Source: Steromphala cineraria (taxonomy: Eukaryota; Mollusca; Gastropoda; Trochida; Trochidae). Taken from it: a stretch of DNA of 64,000 nucleotides. The number at the start of each line of letters is the position of its first letter. Position 1 is the stretch's first letter. Shown here piece after piece: positions 14,201-29,200 of the stretch. The DNA lies in the NCBI GenBank assembly GCA_916613615.1, contig OU744725.1, positions 13,480,253-13,544,252 on the forward strand, in the 5' to 3' direction. The notes below the pieces were generated by a model. The model did not search any database, had not been told where the DNA came from, and saw only the letters and a program-made list of their open reading frames with translations. A program made the position numbers and the translations under genes.

Positions 14201-17200
14201 AAATACAAACGTTACAAGTAAAATACATAATTCAACAATAGACTGAATTTGACTTTAAATGAAGAAGGCAGAAGAAATCTAAATTTTACTTTGATCATTT
14301 TATTTAGGTTAATTTGAAGCTATTTGGGCAATGCACTGCCATTGCACTCAGTTCAACCAACTTTACAAGTGGGTCACACTGAGAAAGTAACATAGCGATC
14401 ATCCATGGTGCTTAGTAGCGGACTCATAATTACAATTCCTTCAGGGTAATACAGTAGAACACGGATATAGCGAACTCGGATATAGCGAAAAAAAATTCAA
14501 GTCCTGTCCGTATATAATATCATTAAAATTATATGCGTATAGCGAACACCGGATATATAGCGAACTAAATTCTTTGGTCTTTTGGAGTTCGTTATATCCG
14601 AGTTCTACTGTAATATGAACATACTAGCCATTGAGTAGTCCTGGACTTGCAGTAGGCATTAGACTTACCGGTAGTAATACTACCATTTTAAGTAGATTTC
14701 GAGCTTCAAAATTTGATTACATCTAATTATGCCCGACTAACCCATATATTAATGATTACTTATTACAGCTTAAAGCTTACCAAGTAAAGGATACATCTTC
14801 TATTCTCAACACAGAGACAACATAAATAGAGATTATTAACCTCGTGTGTTTCCTTATCATTAATATCATATAATAGAAATAAAACTTGTAATATGCAAGC
14901 CTTTGGCGACTCGCATGACATGCATGGAGTTTTGAGAAAATAGTTTATGTTTTGACCTAATTTGCATCTTTATCAGATTTTGAGGCAATTGGATACCAAG
15001 TTTATCAGATAGCTTTATTGCATCGATAACATCCTCCAATAAATGATAAATTATGATATCCTCACCACTTCCAACTTGCATAATGCTCATCCTACAAGTG
15101 AAACTTACATTTATTGGTCCGTTTATACATAAAAACTTTCGACCTACTTGTGAGAGTGTGACTGTAGAGCCAGGAGAAGCTGATCCCTGTCCTCCAACTG
15201 GGACGTTGAGAGATTCTCTAGTTTCTGTATAAAGTGTGGATTCCACTCAATCTGCCATGGTTGCTCACTGACCAGTAATGAGGCTGAAAAACATAACAAT
15301 GATTTTCCCAGATTTTTAGTTTATCAAGCATTAAAGGTTCACTGCAAAAGCAATGTGTTGGATCCACACAATCTAACATGGCTACTCCCTGATCAGTGAT
15401 TAGACTGAAAAATAAGATAATATCGTAACATAATGGTTTCCCAAGGTCTTTTTTCAAGTATCAATGGCTCACTGGTAACAAAAAATGTTGAAGTGACAGA
15501 AAAAAAAACATGTTGTTTAAACATTGATAATATACAATCATAGACTGGTGATGAGGTCACTACCTGTTTTTATAGACCCAAGGAAAACAATATCGACCGA
15601 GGACGAAGTCCAAAGTCGATAATGTTTTATTATTGTTTTATTATGTCTCAGTTAAAAAACGAAAAGTACAAGAAAACTACAACCATGAGCGGCATTTTAA
15701 CTTGATTGTTGTTAAGGACGGCTCAATGACTTCATGATCACAATAGCATGACGTCATCGACTCTATTTATAATACAAGTCAATATCAAATTTGGTCGGAT
15801 TTAGGGTCATGGAGGTCAAGTCAATATCACTTTTGGTTGACCATCACGTGACCAGTTCTCAACCAATCGCATTGCCGGAAAAAATATGCACAAATGATAA
15901 TGGATATTATTCAAATTGTTTCATTTATTATATTGATTGATATTTATTAATTATATAAATGTTCTTGCCTAAAGATGATATTCTATCCTATATAAACAGC
16001 AACAAATAACTTTTCATCATTAAAAAAAAATGAATTTTAAAATAAATCATAAGAATAGATATTAAAGAATATCACAAAGTACAAAAGCTACTTCATTTAT
16101 CAATGTTGCATCACTTCAATTTTTGGGCTTTTATCCCTTTCTCTTACAGTGCCCAATGTTGAGCAATCATCAATAATTATCCCTCAAGAACACTCTCATA
16201 CAATATATGCCAATAATTCAATAACTTCAAATCACAAGTGACAAGATGGCCGCCATACCTTCCAGCTCTTCTCCACAGAGGGCGCTCAGTGTGTTCTTAT
16301 ACTCCATGCTGATTGGCTGGTCTGAGAGCTTCTTCAGACACAAGGAAAACACCTCTGGAAGTGTTTTCAGGTAGTCTTTCAACGTCCATCCAAGTCTGCT
16401 CTCTTCTGATGATACCTCCTTTGTATTCTCCAATAGTTTTGACAGAAGAGTTCCAAACCATATTGAACCCATTTGCCAGTCTCTCTCAGGGAGGCAAGAG
16501 ATGAAAAGCTCAAGAGATGTTCTCAGCATTGTTGTTTGTCGCGTAACCACAGCTGTGTCATGTTTTCCTTCACTGAAAATAAACAAAGCAATATAATGCC
16601 CGTCTCTCTGTAAATATTTGGAGTATCAAAACGCAAATTTTGCACTTAAATGATATAGTGTGATTCTTAAAAACTTAATGGGTAATTTCATAATTTTATG
16701 ACCCTTTAAATCTTTATGAACCAAGATAAATATAAGGATAACAACTTCTTTACTCGTGATATTTGATGTTTTGACACTGGTTCTCTTGCCGTTATCAAGC
16801 AGGTACGTGTTGAAACGTAGCACATCATTACGAAATTGTTATCCACATATTTCTCTTGACTGCTAAAATGCCGCACTTATGAATTTAAGAAAATTATATG
16901 TTTCTAAGACAATTATAACTAGTTTTTAGCAACAACTGAGAGATGTTAAAATTGTAAAATTGCAAAAGGGAACCTTTAAAGCATTCACCACTCACTGAAC
17001 ATGAGTTATGGGGAAAATATGTAGACAACAATTATTTCATTTTGAATATCATTCAAGATTATCTCAGAAGAAAAATGTCCATTTCGGTAAGCAATCAACA
17101 AAAGCACATTAACTCAACTGCTGCAGAACTACTAAATTGGTTTTCAATGAGTACTCTGAAGAAATTTGTCTAACCTGTTTTGGGATGAAATAATCTGACC

Positions 17201-20200
17201 AATGAGGAAGGCAAGTGCTGCCCCCTGCTTGGTAATGTTGGCGAGCACTGGGTTCCTGACGTATTCTCGACTTCCACACATTGACAGGGGCCATAACCCC
17301 GGCTCGAGGGTCAGAACTCCTTCTTCCAGCCTGTGCATGTGTTCGCTCAAAATAGTCCTCGCAGTCTGATGGAAATGTGTTACAAAATATTACAAAATTG
17401 CAATGTACCAGAATATTATGGATATCATAACTTATTATCCTAAAACATTTACTTTGGTCCTATATAAAATATATGTACCAGAATATTATGGATATCATAA
17501 CTTATTACCCTAAAACATTTACTTTGGTCCTATATAAAATATATGTACCAGAATATTATGGATATCATAACTTGTTACCCTAAAACATTTACTTTGGTCC
17601 TATATAAAATATATGTACCAGAATATTATGGATATCATAACTTATTATCCTAAAACATTTACTTTGGTCCTATATAAAATATAGCAGCTTATATAGTTTT
17701 TGTATTATTTTGTCACGATCTTGTAAACTCTACATTATTGTTACCGAAATGTATGTTTTAAATTTTAATTCTTGCAAAAACATAACTTTCACTTTATTCA
17801 CATGCAATTTTTTAAAATATTGTTAACATTAATAAATTGTAACCACCTGTTTTGAGTCAAAAGTTTTCAGGCTCCTAACATAGACATCATTAGCAGCGTG
17901 ATATAGAGCTTTATCCCTAGTGACTCCCCTTTCCAGTTGTTGAACAGTTGTCACGGTAGCACACAGTAAGTCTACTATCATTGGTTGCTCATTTCTTGGA
18001 AGCCTCGCTTTCATTTCTGAATGCAAGCTGATCAGCCAATCACAGTGATGTTTCTGGACAAGGCCTAGACCCTTCATCATCTGTTTGGTATCATGTGATG
18101 AATAGGGCAGGTGGTCCTCCTGTAAACACAACAAATGATACAAAATGGTCCAGCATTTAAAAAAATAAATCATCAGTCAAGCAATTTTTCAAGGCTGACT
18201 ACATCTTGCTAGACTAAATATCGGGAGTTTAGCAAGTATTATTGAGGCTAGGTTTACTTAGACTGAACATGAATAAGACATTTATTTGCGTGTTTTGTCA
18301 TTTCCTCTCAGACTGGTATTTCATTTATTAATTTTAAGAGTTAATTGTCTTAACAATAAAATATTTAATGCCACCAAAATATAAAGTCGATATTGCTCCG
18401 ACAAGAGTTTTAAAGTTTTGTCGATCAGTAGTAAAGTCATGTTATTTGAAACATAAATTGTTAAAGCCTTAAATTACATACAATAGGTGTCCCCAGGTAT
18501 CATTCTTGATTTTTACTTAAGCATATAAGTTGATATTCTTGTGATTGGTTATTCAGAATTCTTTGGTACTGCTTAATTAAAAAACCAAGTTAAACGATCT
18601 TATTGGGATTTTATTATCATTAATTGGTAGAAAACCATTATTAGGGGAGCTAGACCAAAACCAGAGCTTCGTTTTGAAAAATGGACAAGATGGTGATTTT
18701 CCCAATAAATATTATAAAATCAGATCAAAGACATTTTGTGCACCATGCACTTTTAACCTGACAACATACTTTTCCATAAATACTGGCAACTTGTCTTAAC
18801 CAGAGCTCCGAGAGGGTTAAAAGATATTAAGATCAATCCCAAAAAGCTATAAATCAAGATAATTAGGTCCAATTACTTTTGCATAAGTTTATGAACTCCT
18901 TTTGATGTATGTCACAAGTTATTAACTTATCATTTCATAAAATCAATAAACTAATTTCTTGTTTCGAAAATAAAGACACAAAATGTGAGCAATTTGAATA
19001 ATGTCCACTTTAGTTATGCACTATGACACTGTATTCATATTCTTGTAACATCAAAACCTTTTTGGGGGCATTTTCAACCTTCTGTTAATTACAATGGTAC
19101 AGATATAAATCTCTGTCTGCATGTCAGTTTAATAATTACCTTTATGGTAACGTAGGAACTATTTTTAAAAAGTCAACTTCAAATACAAAGTTTTGAAAGG
19201 TAGATATTGTTGTCATGAATAGGAAACAAGAGATATATTTAAACCCTTGATGTGTGTAGCCTTACAAAACCTTAAAAAAATCTATGAATTGTCTACTCTA
19301 AAACTAGGGATTGCATTAATAAGATCATTTATGATTAATTTTGTCTTTGATAATGATTGAAAAAAAAGCATTTCTTATTTGAAAACAGTCAGAAAAGACT
19401 TTCAGAGTCTGACAAATTTTTATTGAAGACAATGGAGGCATACAAGATTCCCACAAATTTATTTTTATGAAATGTAAGATTTATTTGAATGGTATTTTCA
19501 TGAAACTCTCCATCTTTGTTTTCTTTTTAAAATTTGTTTCTGAGATAATGTAGTCATAGAATGCATGTTAAATTATACCAATCTTAGTCCAAATTGAATA
19601 ATGCAAGTTGGTTATGCTGAAATAATGAAGTCCAAATTGAATTTGAAGGGTGATTGATTCACAAGATTTTTTAAGCATTAAGTTTCTCCTTTCTCATCAT
19701 CAGCTTAATCACGGAAGCCTTTTAACTTTCGAAGCAACGAGGGGCTTGACAAAATCTAGCAAGATATAATAGCTATTGGAATAACTGGATGGGCAGCAAA
19801 TCAATATGTTCTAAAATGATTACATGTTACCAGTTATATTAAAGGAAACATTCAACACAATGGTCATCCAGTTTAATTTTGATGAATGGAAGTGTCTATA
19901 TCGCTACCATTAAGAATCATTTTGATACAAAAGAAGAAGAAATTTTAGACACTGATACAAATATTCATGAGGAAATTGACTTGTTCCAAGCAAATAACTG
20001 TTGTTTGTGTCAGTCATTTATTTTTTGATTGAATGAGTGGAATAATGCTGATTATGCTCAGATTTCACAGAAAAAAAACTTACAGAATATAGAGAAATGT
20101 TTGATATTCAAAAGTTTAAAATGGGGACTTTTATGTCTAAATTTCATAATTGATTTTTTATTGACGATAGAAAATCATGAAAGTAAAATGATTAATCATC

Positions 20201-23200
20201 TTAAAGCGTGATAAAACAGGAAGTGACAACACCAACCCAACTCTAACACTGAACCTAATAAATTGAGCCACTGCTGATGTATTCTCAATCAAGAATAATC
20301 CTCTTGCGGAGACTTAGAGCCATCCGATCGCTGAGCTCTGCTCAGACAAGCCGCCATTGTCTTACATAATCTTCCAGAGAATCATATCAGCGAACGTGCC
20401 TCAATAAGCTCACACCGACCCTTGTAATGGCTTCTGAACTATTGGCCAATCAGAGCCTGCCGATCTAATTCACGTCCCGATACATCAACTCCTCAAATTA
20501 ATCAGGCGCATAACAAGGCTCCTTAGATGTCCTATTATCAAATCAAGCACGGTGTTGAACTAATAGTCAATCTGCTCAGGTCACCAAAGGCTGTTTTTCT
20601 CATCCTGTCGATGAAACCCTCTTTGACGATAGCTTCACTTGTGAAGAAAACAATGAATTTTAAACAGAAGGTTTCTCCTCATGTACGGAAGCTCCAAACT
20701 TTTTGAATGGCAATCATGGACTTCTTTATTGGGGAGAAACATCTTGAAAATACTGTGGTCTTGGTGATAATTTTTTAAACCAATATCAATTTGTTCATGA
20801 CAGATGACATTCCCCCACTGAGATTTGGTTTCAAGAGTAATAGACAGGTTTATATATTGGTCATACTCCCGTGGCCCATGGCTTGTAGAAGAAGTAGGCT
20901 GGGTTGGTAAAATGGCATGACTATGTAGTCCAAGAGAATAGTTGAAATCAACGGCTTTATGGTCAAGGAAGTGACAAAATAGTCCAATGGAATAGTTGAA
21001 ATTAGCGACTCTATGGTCAAGGAAGTGACAAAATAGTCCAAGGGAATAGTTGAAATCCGTGGGTAAATGGTCAGGGAGGTGACAACATAGTCAAAGGGAA
21101 TAGTTGAAATCCGTGGGTAAATGGTCAGGGAGGTGACAACATAGTCAAAGGGAATAGTTGAAATCCGTGGGTAAATGGTCAGGGAGGTGACAACATAGTC
21201 AAAGGGAATAGTTGAAATCCGTGGGTAAATGGTCAGGGAGGTGACAACATAGTCAAAGGGAATAGTTGAAATCCGTGGGTAAATGGTCAGGGAGGTGACA
21301 ACATAGTCAAAGGGAATAGTTGAAATCCGTGGGTAAATGGTCAGGGAGGTGACAACATAGTCCAAGGGAATAGTTGAAATCAATGGGTGAATGGTCAAGG
21401 AAGTGACAACATAGTCCAAGGGAATAGTTGAAATCAATGGGTGAATGGTCAAGGAAGTGACAACATAGTCCACGGAATAGTTGAAATCAACGGCTTTATG
21501 GTCAGGGAGGTGACAAAATAGTCAGAGGGAATAGTTGAAATCAATGGGTGAATGGTCAAGGAGGTGACAACATAGTCCTAGGGAATTGTTGAAAACAACG
21601 GCTTTATGGTCAGGGAGGTGACAAAATAGTCAGAGGGAATAGTTGAAATCAATGGGTGAATGGTCAAGGAGGTGACAACATAGTCCTAGGGAATTGTTGA
21701 AAACAACGGCTTTATGGTCAGGGAGAAGACAACATAGTCCAAGGGAATAGTTGAAATCCGTGGGTAAATGGTCAGGGAGGTGACAAAATAGTCAGAGGGA
21801 ATAGTTGAAATCAATGGGTGAATGGTCAAGGAGGTGACAACATAGTCCTAGGGAATTGTTGAAAACAACGGCTTTATGGTCAGGGAGAAGACAAAATAGT
21901 CAGAGGGAATAGTTGAAATCAATGGGTGAATGGTCAAGGAGGTGACAACATAGTCCTAGGGAATTGTTGAAAACAACGGCTTTATGGTCAGGGAAGAGCC
22001 AAAATAGTCCAAGGGAATAGTTGAAATCAATGGGTGAATGGTCAAGGAGGTGACAACATAGTCCTATGGAAGTGTTGAAAACAACAGCTTTATGGTCAGG
22101 GAGGTGACAAAATAGTCAGAGGGAATAGTTGAAATCAATGGGTGAATGGTCAAGGAGGTGACAACATAGTCCTAGGGAATTGTTGAAAACAACGGCTTTA
22201 TGGTCAGGGAGGTGACAAAATAGTCCAAGGGAATAGTTGAAGACAACGGCTCTATGGTCAGGGAGGTGACAACATAGTCCAAGGGAATAGTTGAAGACAA
22301 CGGCTCTATGGTCAAGGAAGTGACAACATAGTCCACGGAATAGTTGAAATCAACGGCTTTATGGTCAGGGAGGTGACAAAATAGTCAGAGGGAATAGTTG
22401 AAATCAATGGGTGAATGGTCAAGGAGGTGACAACATAGTCCTAGGGAATTGTTGAAAACAACGGCTTTATGGTCAGGGAGGTGACAAAATAGTCAGAGGG
22501 AATAGTTGAAATCAATGGGTGAATGGTCAAGGAGGTGACAACATAGTCAAAGGGAATTGTTGAAAACAACGGCTTTATGGTCAGGGAAGAGCCAAAATAG
22601 TCCAAGGGAATAGTTGAAATCAATGGGTGAATGGTCAAGGAGGTGACAACATAGTCCTATGGAAGTGTTGAAAACAACGGCTTTATGGTCAGGGAGGTGA
22701 CAAAATAGTCAGAGGGAATAGTTGAAATCAATGGGTGAATGGTCAAGGAGGTGACAACATAGTCCTAGGGAATTGTTGAAAACAACGGCTTTATGGTCAG
22801 GGAGGTGACAAAATAGTCCAAGGGAATAGTTGAAGACAACGGCTCTATGGTCAGGGAGGTGACAACATAGTCCAAGGGAATAGTTGAAGACAACGGCTCT
22901 ATGGTCAAGGAAGTGACAACATAGTCCACGGAATAGTTGAAATCAACGGCTTTATGGTCAGGGAGGTGACAAAATAGTCAGAGGGAATAGTTGAAATCAA
23001 TTGGTGAATGGTCAAGGAGGTGACAACATAGTCCTAGGGAATTGTTGAAAACAACGGCTTTATGGTCAGGGAAGAGCCAAAATAGTCCAAGGGAATAGTT
23101 GAAATCAATGGGTGAATGGTCAAGGAGGTGACAACATAGTCCTATGGAAGTGTTGAAAACAACGGCTTTATGGTCAGGGAGGTGACAAAATAGTCAGAGG

Positions 23201-26200
23201 GAATAGTTGAAATCAATGGGTGAATGGTCAAGGAGGTGACAACATAGTCCTAGGGAATTGTTGAAAACAACGGCTTTATGGTCAGGGAGGTGACAAAATA
23301 GTCCAAGGGAATAGTTGAAGACAACGGCTCTATGGTCAGGGAGGTGACAACATAGTCCAAGGGAATAGTTGAAGACAACGGCTCTATGGTCAAGGAAGTG
23401 ACAACATAGTCCACGGAATAGTTGAAATCAACGGCTTTATGGTCAGGGAGGTGACAAAATAGTCAGAGGGAATAGTTGAAATCAATGGGTGAATGGTCAA
23501 GGAGGTGACAACATAGTCCTAGGGAATTGTTGAAAACAACGGCTTTATGGTCAGGGAGAAGACAAAATAGTCAGAGGGAATAGTTGAAATCAATGGGTGA
23601 ATGGTCAAGGAGGTGACAACATAGTCCTAGGGAATTGTTGAAAACAACGGCTTTATGGTCAGGGAAGAGCCAAAATAGTCCAAGGGAATAGTTGAAATCA
23701 ATGGGTGAATGGTCAAGGAGGTGACAACATAGTCCTATGGAAGTGTTGAAAACAACGGCTTTATGGTCAGGGAGGTGACAAAATAGTCAGAGGGAATAGT
23801 TGAAATCAATGGGTGAATGGTCAAGGAGGTGACAACATAGTCCTAGGGAATTGTTGAAAACAACGGCTTTATGGTCAGGGAGGTGACAAAATAGTCCAAG
23901 GGAATAGTTGAAGACAACGGCTCTATGGTCAGGGAGGTGACAACATAGTCCAAGGGAATAGTTGAAGACAACGGCTCTATGGTCAAGGAAGTGACAACAT
24001 AGTCCACGGAATAGTTGAAATCAACGGCTTTATGGTCAGGGAGGTGACAAAATAGTCAGAGGGAATAGTTGAAATCAATGGGTGAATGGTCAAGGAGGTG
24101 ACAACATAGTCCTAGGGAATTGTTGAAAACAACGGCTTTATGGTCAGGGAGGTGACAAAATAGTCAGAGCGAATAGTTGAAATCAATGGGTGAATGGTCA
24201 AGGAGGTGACAACATAGTCCTAGGGAATTGTTGAAAACAACGGCTTTATGGTCAGGGAAGAGCCAAAATAGTCCAAGGGAATAGTTGAAATCAATGGGTG
24301 AATGGTCAAGGAGGTGACAACATAGTCCTATGGAAGTGTTGAAAACAACGGCTTTATGGTCAGGGAGGTGACAAAATAGTCAGAGGGAATAGTTGAAATC
24401 AATGGGTGAATGGTCAAGGAGGTGACAACATAGTCCTAGGGAATTGTTGAAAACAACGGCTTTATGGTCAGGGAGGTGACAAAATAGTCCAAGGGAATAG
24501 TTGAAGACAACAGCTCTATGGTCAGGGAGGTGACAACATAGTCCAAGGGAATAGTTGAAGACAACGGCTCTATGGTCAAGGAAGTGACAACATAGTCCAC
24601 GGAATAGTTGAAATCAACGGCTTTATGGTCAGGGAGGTGACAAAATAGTCAGAGGGAATAGTTGAAATCAATGGGTGAATGGTCAAGGAGGTGACAACAT
24701 AGTCCTAGGGAATTGTTGAAAACAACGGCTTTATGGTCAGGGAGGTGACAAAATAGTCAGAGGGAATAGTTGAAATCAATGGGTGAATGGTCAAGGAGGT
24801 GACAACATAGTCCTAGGGAATTGTTGAAAACAACGGCTTTATGGTCAGGGAAGAGCCAAAATAGTCCAAGGGAATAGTTGAAATCAATGGGTGAATGGTC
24901 AAGGAGGTGACAACATAGTCCTATGGAAGTGTTGAAAAGAACGGCTTTATGGTCAGGGAGGTGACAAAATAGTCAGAGGGAATAGTTGAAATCAATGGGT
25001 GAATGGTCAAGGAGGTGACAACATAGTCCTAGGGAATTGTTGAAAACAACGGCTTTATGGTCAGGGAGGTGACAAAATAGTCCAAGGGAATAGTTGAAGA
25101 CAACGGCTCTATGGTCAGGGAGGTGACAACATAGTCCAAGGGAAAAGTTGAAGACAACGGCTCTATGGTCAAGGAAGTGACAACATAGTCCACGGAATAG
25201 TTGAAATCAACGGCTTTATGGTCAGGGAGGTGACAAAATAGTCAGAGGGAATAGTTGAAATCAATGGGTGAATGGTCAAGGAGGTGACAACATAGTCCTA
25301 GGGAATTGTTGAAAACAACGGCTTTATGGTCAGGGAGAAGACAAAATAGTCAGAGGGAATAGTTGAAATCAAAGGGTGAATGGTCAAGGAGGTGACAACA
25401 TAGTCCTAGGGAATTGTTGAAAACAACGGCTTTATGGTCAGGGAGGTGACAAAATAGTCAGAGGGAATAGTTGAAATCAATGGGTGAATGGTCAAGGAGG
25501 TGACAACATAGTCCTAGGGAATTGTTGAAAACAACGGCTTTATGGTCAGGGAAGAGCCAAAATAGTCCAAGGGAATAGTTGAAATCAATGGGTGAATGGT
25601 CAAGGAGGTGACAACATAGTCCTATGGAAGTGTTGAAAACAACGGCTTTATGGTCAGGGAGGTGACAAAATAGTCAGAGGGAATAGTTGAAATCAATGGG
25701 TGAATGGTCAAGGAGGTGACAACATAGTCCTAGGGAATTGTTGAAAACAACGGCTTTATGGTCAGGGAGGTGACAAAATAGTCCAAGGGAATAGTTGAAG
25801 ACAACAGCTCTATGGTCAGGGAGGTGACAACATAGTCCAAGGGAATAGTTGAAGACAACGGCTCTATGGTCAAGGAAGTGACAACATAGTCCACGGAATA
25901 GTTGAAATCAACGGCTTTATGGTCAGGGAGGTGACAAAATAGTCAGAGGGAATAGTTGAAATCAATGGGTGAATGGTCAAGGAGGTGACAACATAGTCCT
26001 AGGGAATTGTTGAAAACAACGGCTTTATGGTCAGGGAGGTGACAAAATAGTCAGAGGGAATAGTTGAAATCAATGGGTGAATGGTCAAGGAGGTGACAAC
26101 ATAGTCCTAGGGAATTGTTGAAAACAACGGCTTTATGGTCAGGGAAGAGCCAAAATAGTCCAAGGGAATAGTTGAAATCAATGGGTGAATGGTCAAGGAG

Positions 26201-29200
26201 GTGACAACATAGTCCTATGGAAGTGTTGAAAACAACGGCTTTATGGTCAGGGAGGTGACAAAATAGTCAGAGGGAATAGTTGAAATCAATGGGTGAATGG
26301 TCAAGGAGGTGACAACATAGTCCTAGGGAATTGTTGAAAACAACGGCTTTATGGTCAGGGAGGTGACAAAATAGTCCAAGGGAATAGTTGAAGACAACGG
26401 CTCTATGGTCAGGGAGGTGACAACATAGTCCAAGGGAATAGTTGAAGACAACGGCTCTATGGTCAAGGAAGTGACAACATAGTCCACGGAATAGTTGAAA
26501 TCAACGGCTTTATGGTCAGGGAGGTGACAAAATAGTCAGAGGGAATAGTTGAAATCAATGGGTGAATGGTCAAGGAGGTGACAACATAGTCCTAGGGAAT
26601 TGTTGAAAACAACGGCTTTATGGTCAGGGAGAAGACAAAATAGTCAGAGGGAATAGTTGAAATCAATGGGTGAATGGTCAAGGAGGTGACAACATAGTCC
26701 TAGGGAATTGTTGAAAACAACGGCTTTATGGTCAGGGAGGTGACAAAATAGTCAGAGGGAATAGTTGAAATCAATGGGTGAATGGTCAAGGAGGTGACAA
26801 CATAGTCCTAGGGAATTGTTGAAAACAACGGCTTTATGGTCAGGGAAGAGCCAAAATAGTCCAAGGGAATAGTTGAAATCAATGGGTGAATGGTCAAGGA
26901 GGTGACAACATAGTCCTAGGGAAGTGTTGAAAACAACGGCTTTATGGTCAGGGAGGTGACAAAATAGTCAGAGGGAATAGTTGAAATCAATGGGTGAATG
27001 GTCAAGGAGGTGACAACATAGTCCTAGGGAATTGTTGAAAACAACGGCTTTATGGTCAGGGAGGTGACAAAATAGTCCAAGGGAATAGTTGAAGACAACA
27101 GCTCTATGGTCAGGGAGGTGACAACATAGTCCAAGGGAATAGTTGAAGACAACGGCTCTATGGTCAAGGAAGTGACAACATAGTCCACGGAATAGTTGAA
27201 ATCAACGGCTTTATGGTCAGGGAGGTGACAAAATAGTCAGAGGGAATAGTTGAAATCAATGGGTGAATGGTCAAGGAGGTGACAACATAGTCCTAGGGAA
27301 TTGTTGAAAACAACGGCTTTATGGTCAGGGAGGTGACAAAATAGTCAGAGGGAATAGTTGAAATCAATGGGTGAATGGTCAAGGAGGTGACAACATAGTC
27401 CTAGGGAATTGTTGAAAACAACGGCTTTATGGTCAGGGAAGAGCCAAAATAGTCCAAGGGAATAGTTGAAATCAATGGGTGAATGGTCAAGGAGGTGACA
27501 ACATAGTCCTATGGAAGTGTTGAAAACAACGGCTTTATGGTCAGGGAGGTGACAAAATAGTCAGAGGGAATAGTTGAAATCAATGGGTGAATGGTCAAGG
27601 AGGTGACAACATAGTCCTAGGGAATTGTTGAAAACAACGGCTTTATGGTCAGGGAGGTGACAAAATAGTCCAAGGGAATAGTTGAAGACAACGGCTCTAT
27701 GGTCAGGGAGGTGACAACATAGTCCAAGGGAATAGTTGAAGACAACGGCTCTATGGTCAAGGAAGTGACAACATAGTCCACGGAATAGTTGAAATCAACG
27801 GCTTTATGGTCAGGGAGGTGACAAAATAGTCAGAGGGAATAGTTGAAATCAATGGGTGAATGGTCAAGGAGGTGACAACATAGTCCTAGGGAATTGTTGA
27901 AAACAACGGCTTTATGGTCAGGGAGAAGACAAAATAGTCAGAGGGAATAGTTGAAATCAATGGGTGAATGGTCAAGGAGGTGACAACATAGTCCTAGGGA
28001 ATTGTTGAAAACAACGGCTTTATGGTCAGGGAGGTGACAAAATAGTCAGAGGGAATAGTTGAAATCAATGGGTGAATGGTCAAGGAGGTGACAACATAGT
28101 CCTAGGGAATTGTTGAAAACAACGGCTTTATGGTCAGGGAAGAGCCAAAATAGTCCAAGGGAATAGTTGAAATCAATGGGTGAATGGTCAAGGAGGTGAC
28201 AACATAGTCCTATGGAAGTGTTGAAAACAACGGCTTTATGGTCAGGGAGGTGACAAAATAGTCAGAGGGAATAGTTGAAATCAATGGGTGAATGGTCAAG
28301 GAGGTGACAACATAGTCCTAGGGAATTGTTGAAAACAACGGCTTTATGGTCAGGGAGGTGACAAAATAGTCCAAGGGAATAGTTGAAGACAACAGCTCTA
28401 TGGTCAGGGAGGTGACAACATAGTCCAAGGGAATAGTTGAAGACAACGGCTCTATGGTCAAGGAAGTGACAACATAGTCCACGGAATAGTTGAAATCAAC
28501 GGCTTTATGGTCAGGGAGGTGACAAAATAGTCAGAGGGAATAGTTGAAATCAATGGGTGAATGGTCAAGGAGGTGACAACATAGTCCTAGGGAATTGTTG
28601 AAAACAACGGCTTTATGGTCAGGGAGGTGACAAAATAGTCAGAGGGAATAGTTGAAATCAATGGGTGAATGGTCAAGGAGGTGACAACATAGTCCTAGGG
28701 AATTGTTGAAAACAACGGCTTTATGGTCAGGGAAGAGCCAAAATAGTCCAAGGGAATAGTTGAAATCAATGGGTGAATGGTCAAGGAGGTGACAACATAG
28801 TCCTATGGAAGTGTTGAAAACAACGGCTTTATGGTCAGGGAGGTGACAAAATAGTCAGAGGGAATAGTTGAAATCAATGGGTGAATGGTCAAGGAGGTGA
28901 CAACATAGTCCTAGGGAATTGTTGAAAACAACGGCTTTATGGTCAGGGAGGTGACAAAATAGTCCAAGGGAATAGTTGAAGACAACGGCTCTATGGTCAG
29001 GGAGGTGACAACATAGTCCAAGGGAATAGTTGAAGACAACGGCTCTATGGTCAAGGAAGTGACAACATAGTCCACGGAATAGTTGAAATCAACGGCTTTA
29101 TGGTCAGGGAGGTGACAAAATAGTCAGAGGGAATAGTTGAAATCAATGGGTGAATGGTCAAGGAGGTGACAACATAGTCCTAGGGAATTGTTGAAAACAA

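Noticed and set aside
14866..15457. Two minus-strand ORFs (126 and 79 codons) overlapping midasin exon 9.
   Set aside because: They read the exon in other frames. The frame that links exons 8 and 10 by splice phase is the midasin one.
16240..16262. A YY1-like motif (aagatggccgcc) at the exon 8 donor.
   Set aside because: It differs from the AAGATGGCGGC consensus and overlaps the splice donor; one such match carries little weight.
20850..21473. A 207-codon minus-strand ORF with an 18-residue repeat (DYVVTSLTIYPRISTIPF type).
   Set aside because: The 54-bp satellite unit is a multiple of three, so one frame stays open by chance. The 53-bp unit breaks the frame in every higher-order repeat, and no start signal or conserved domain is seen.
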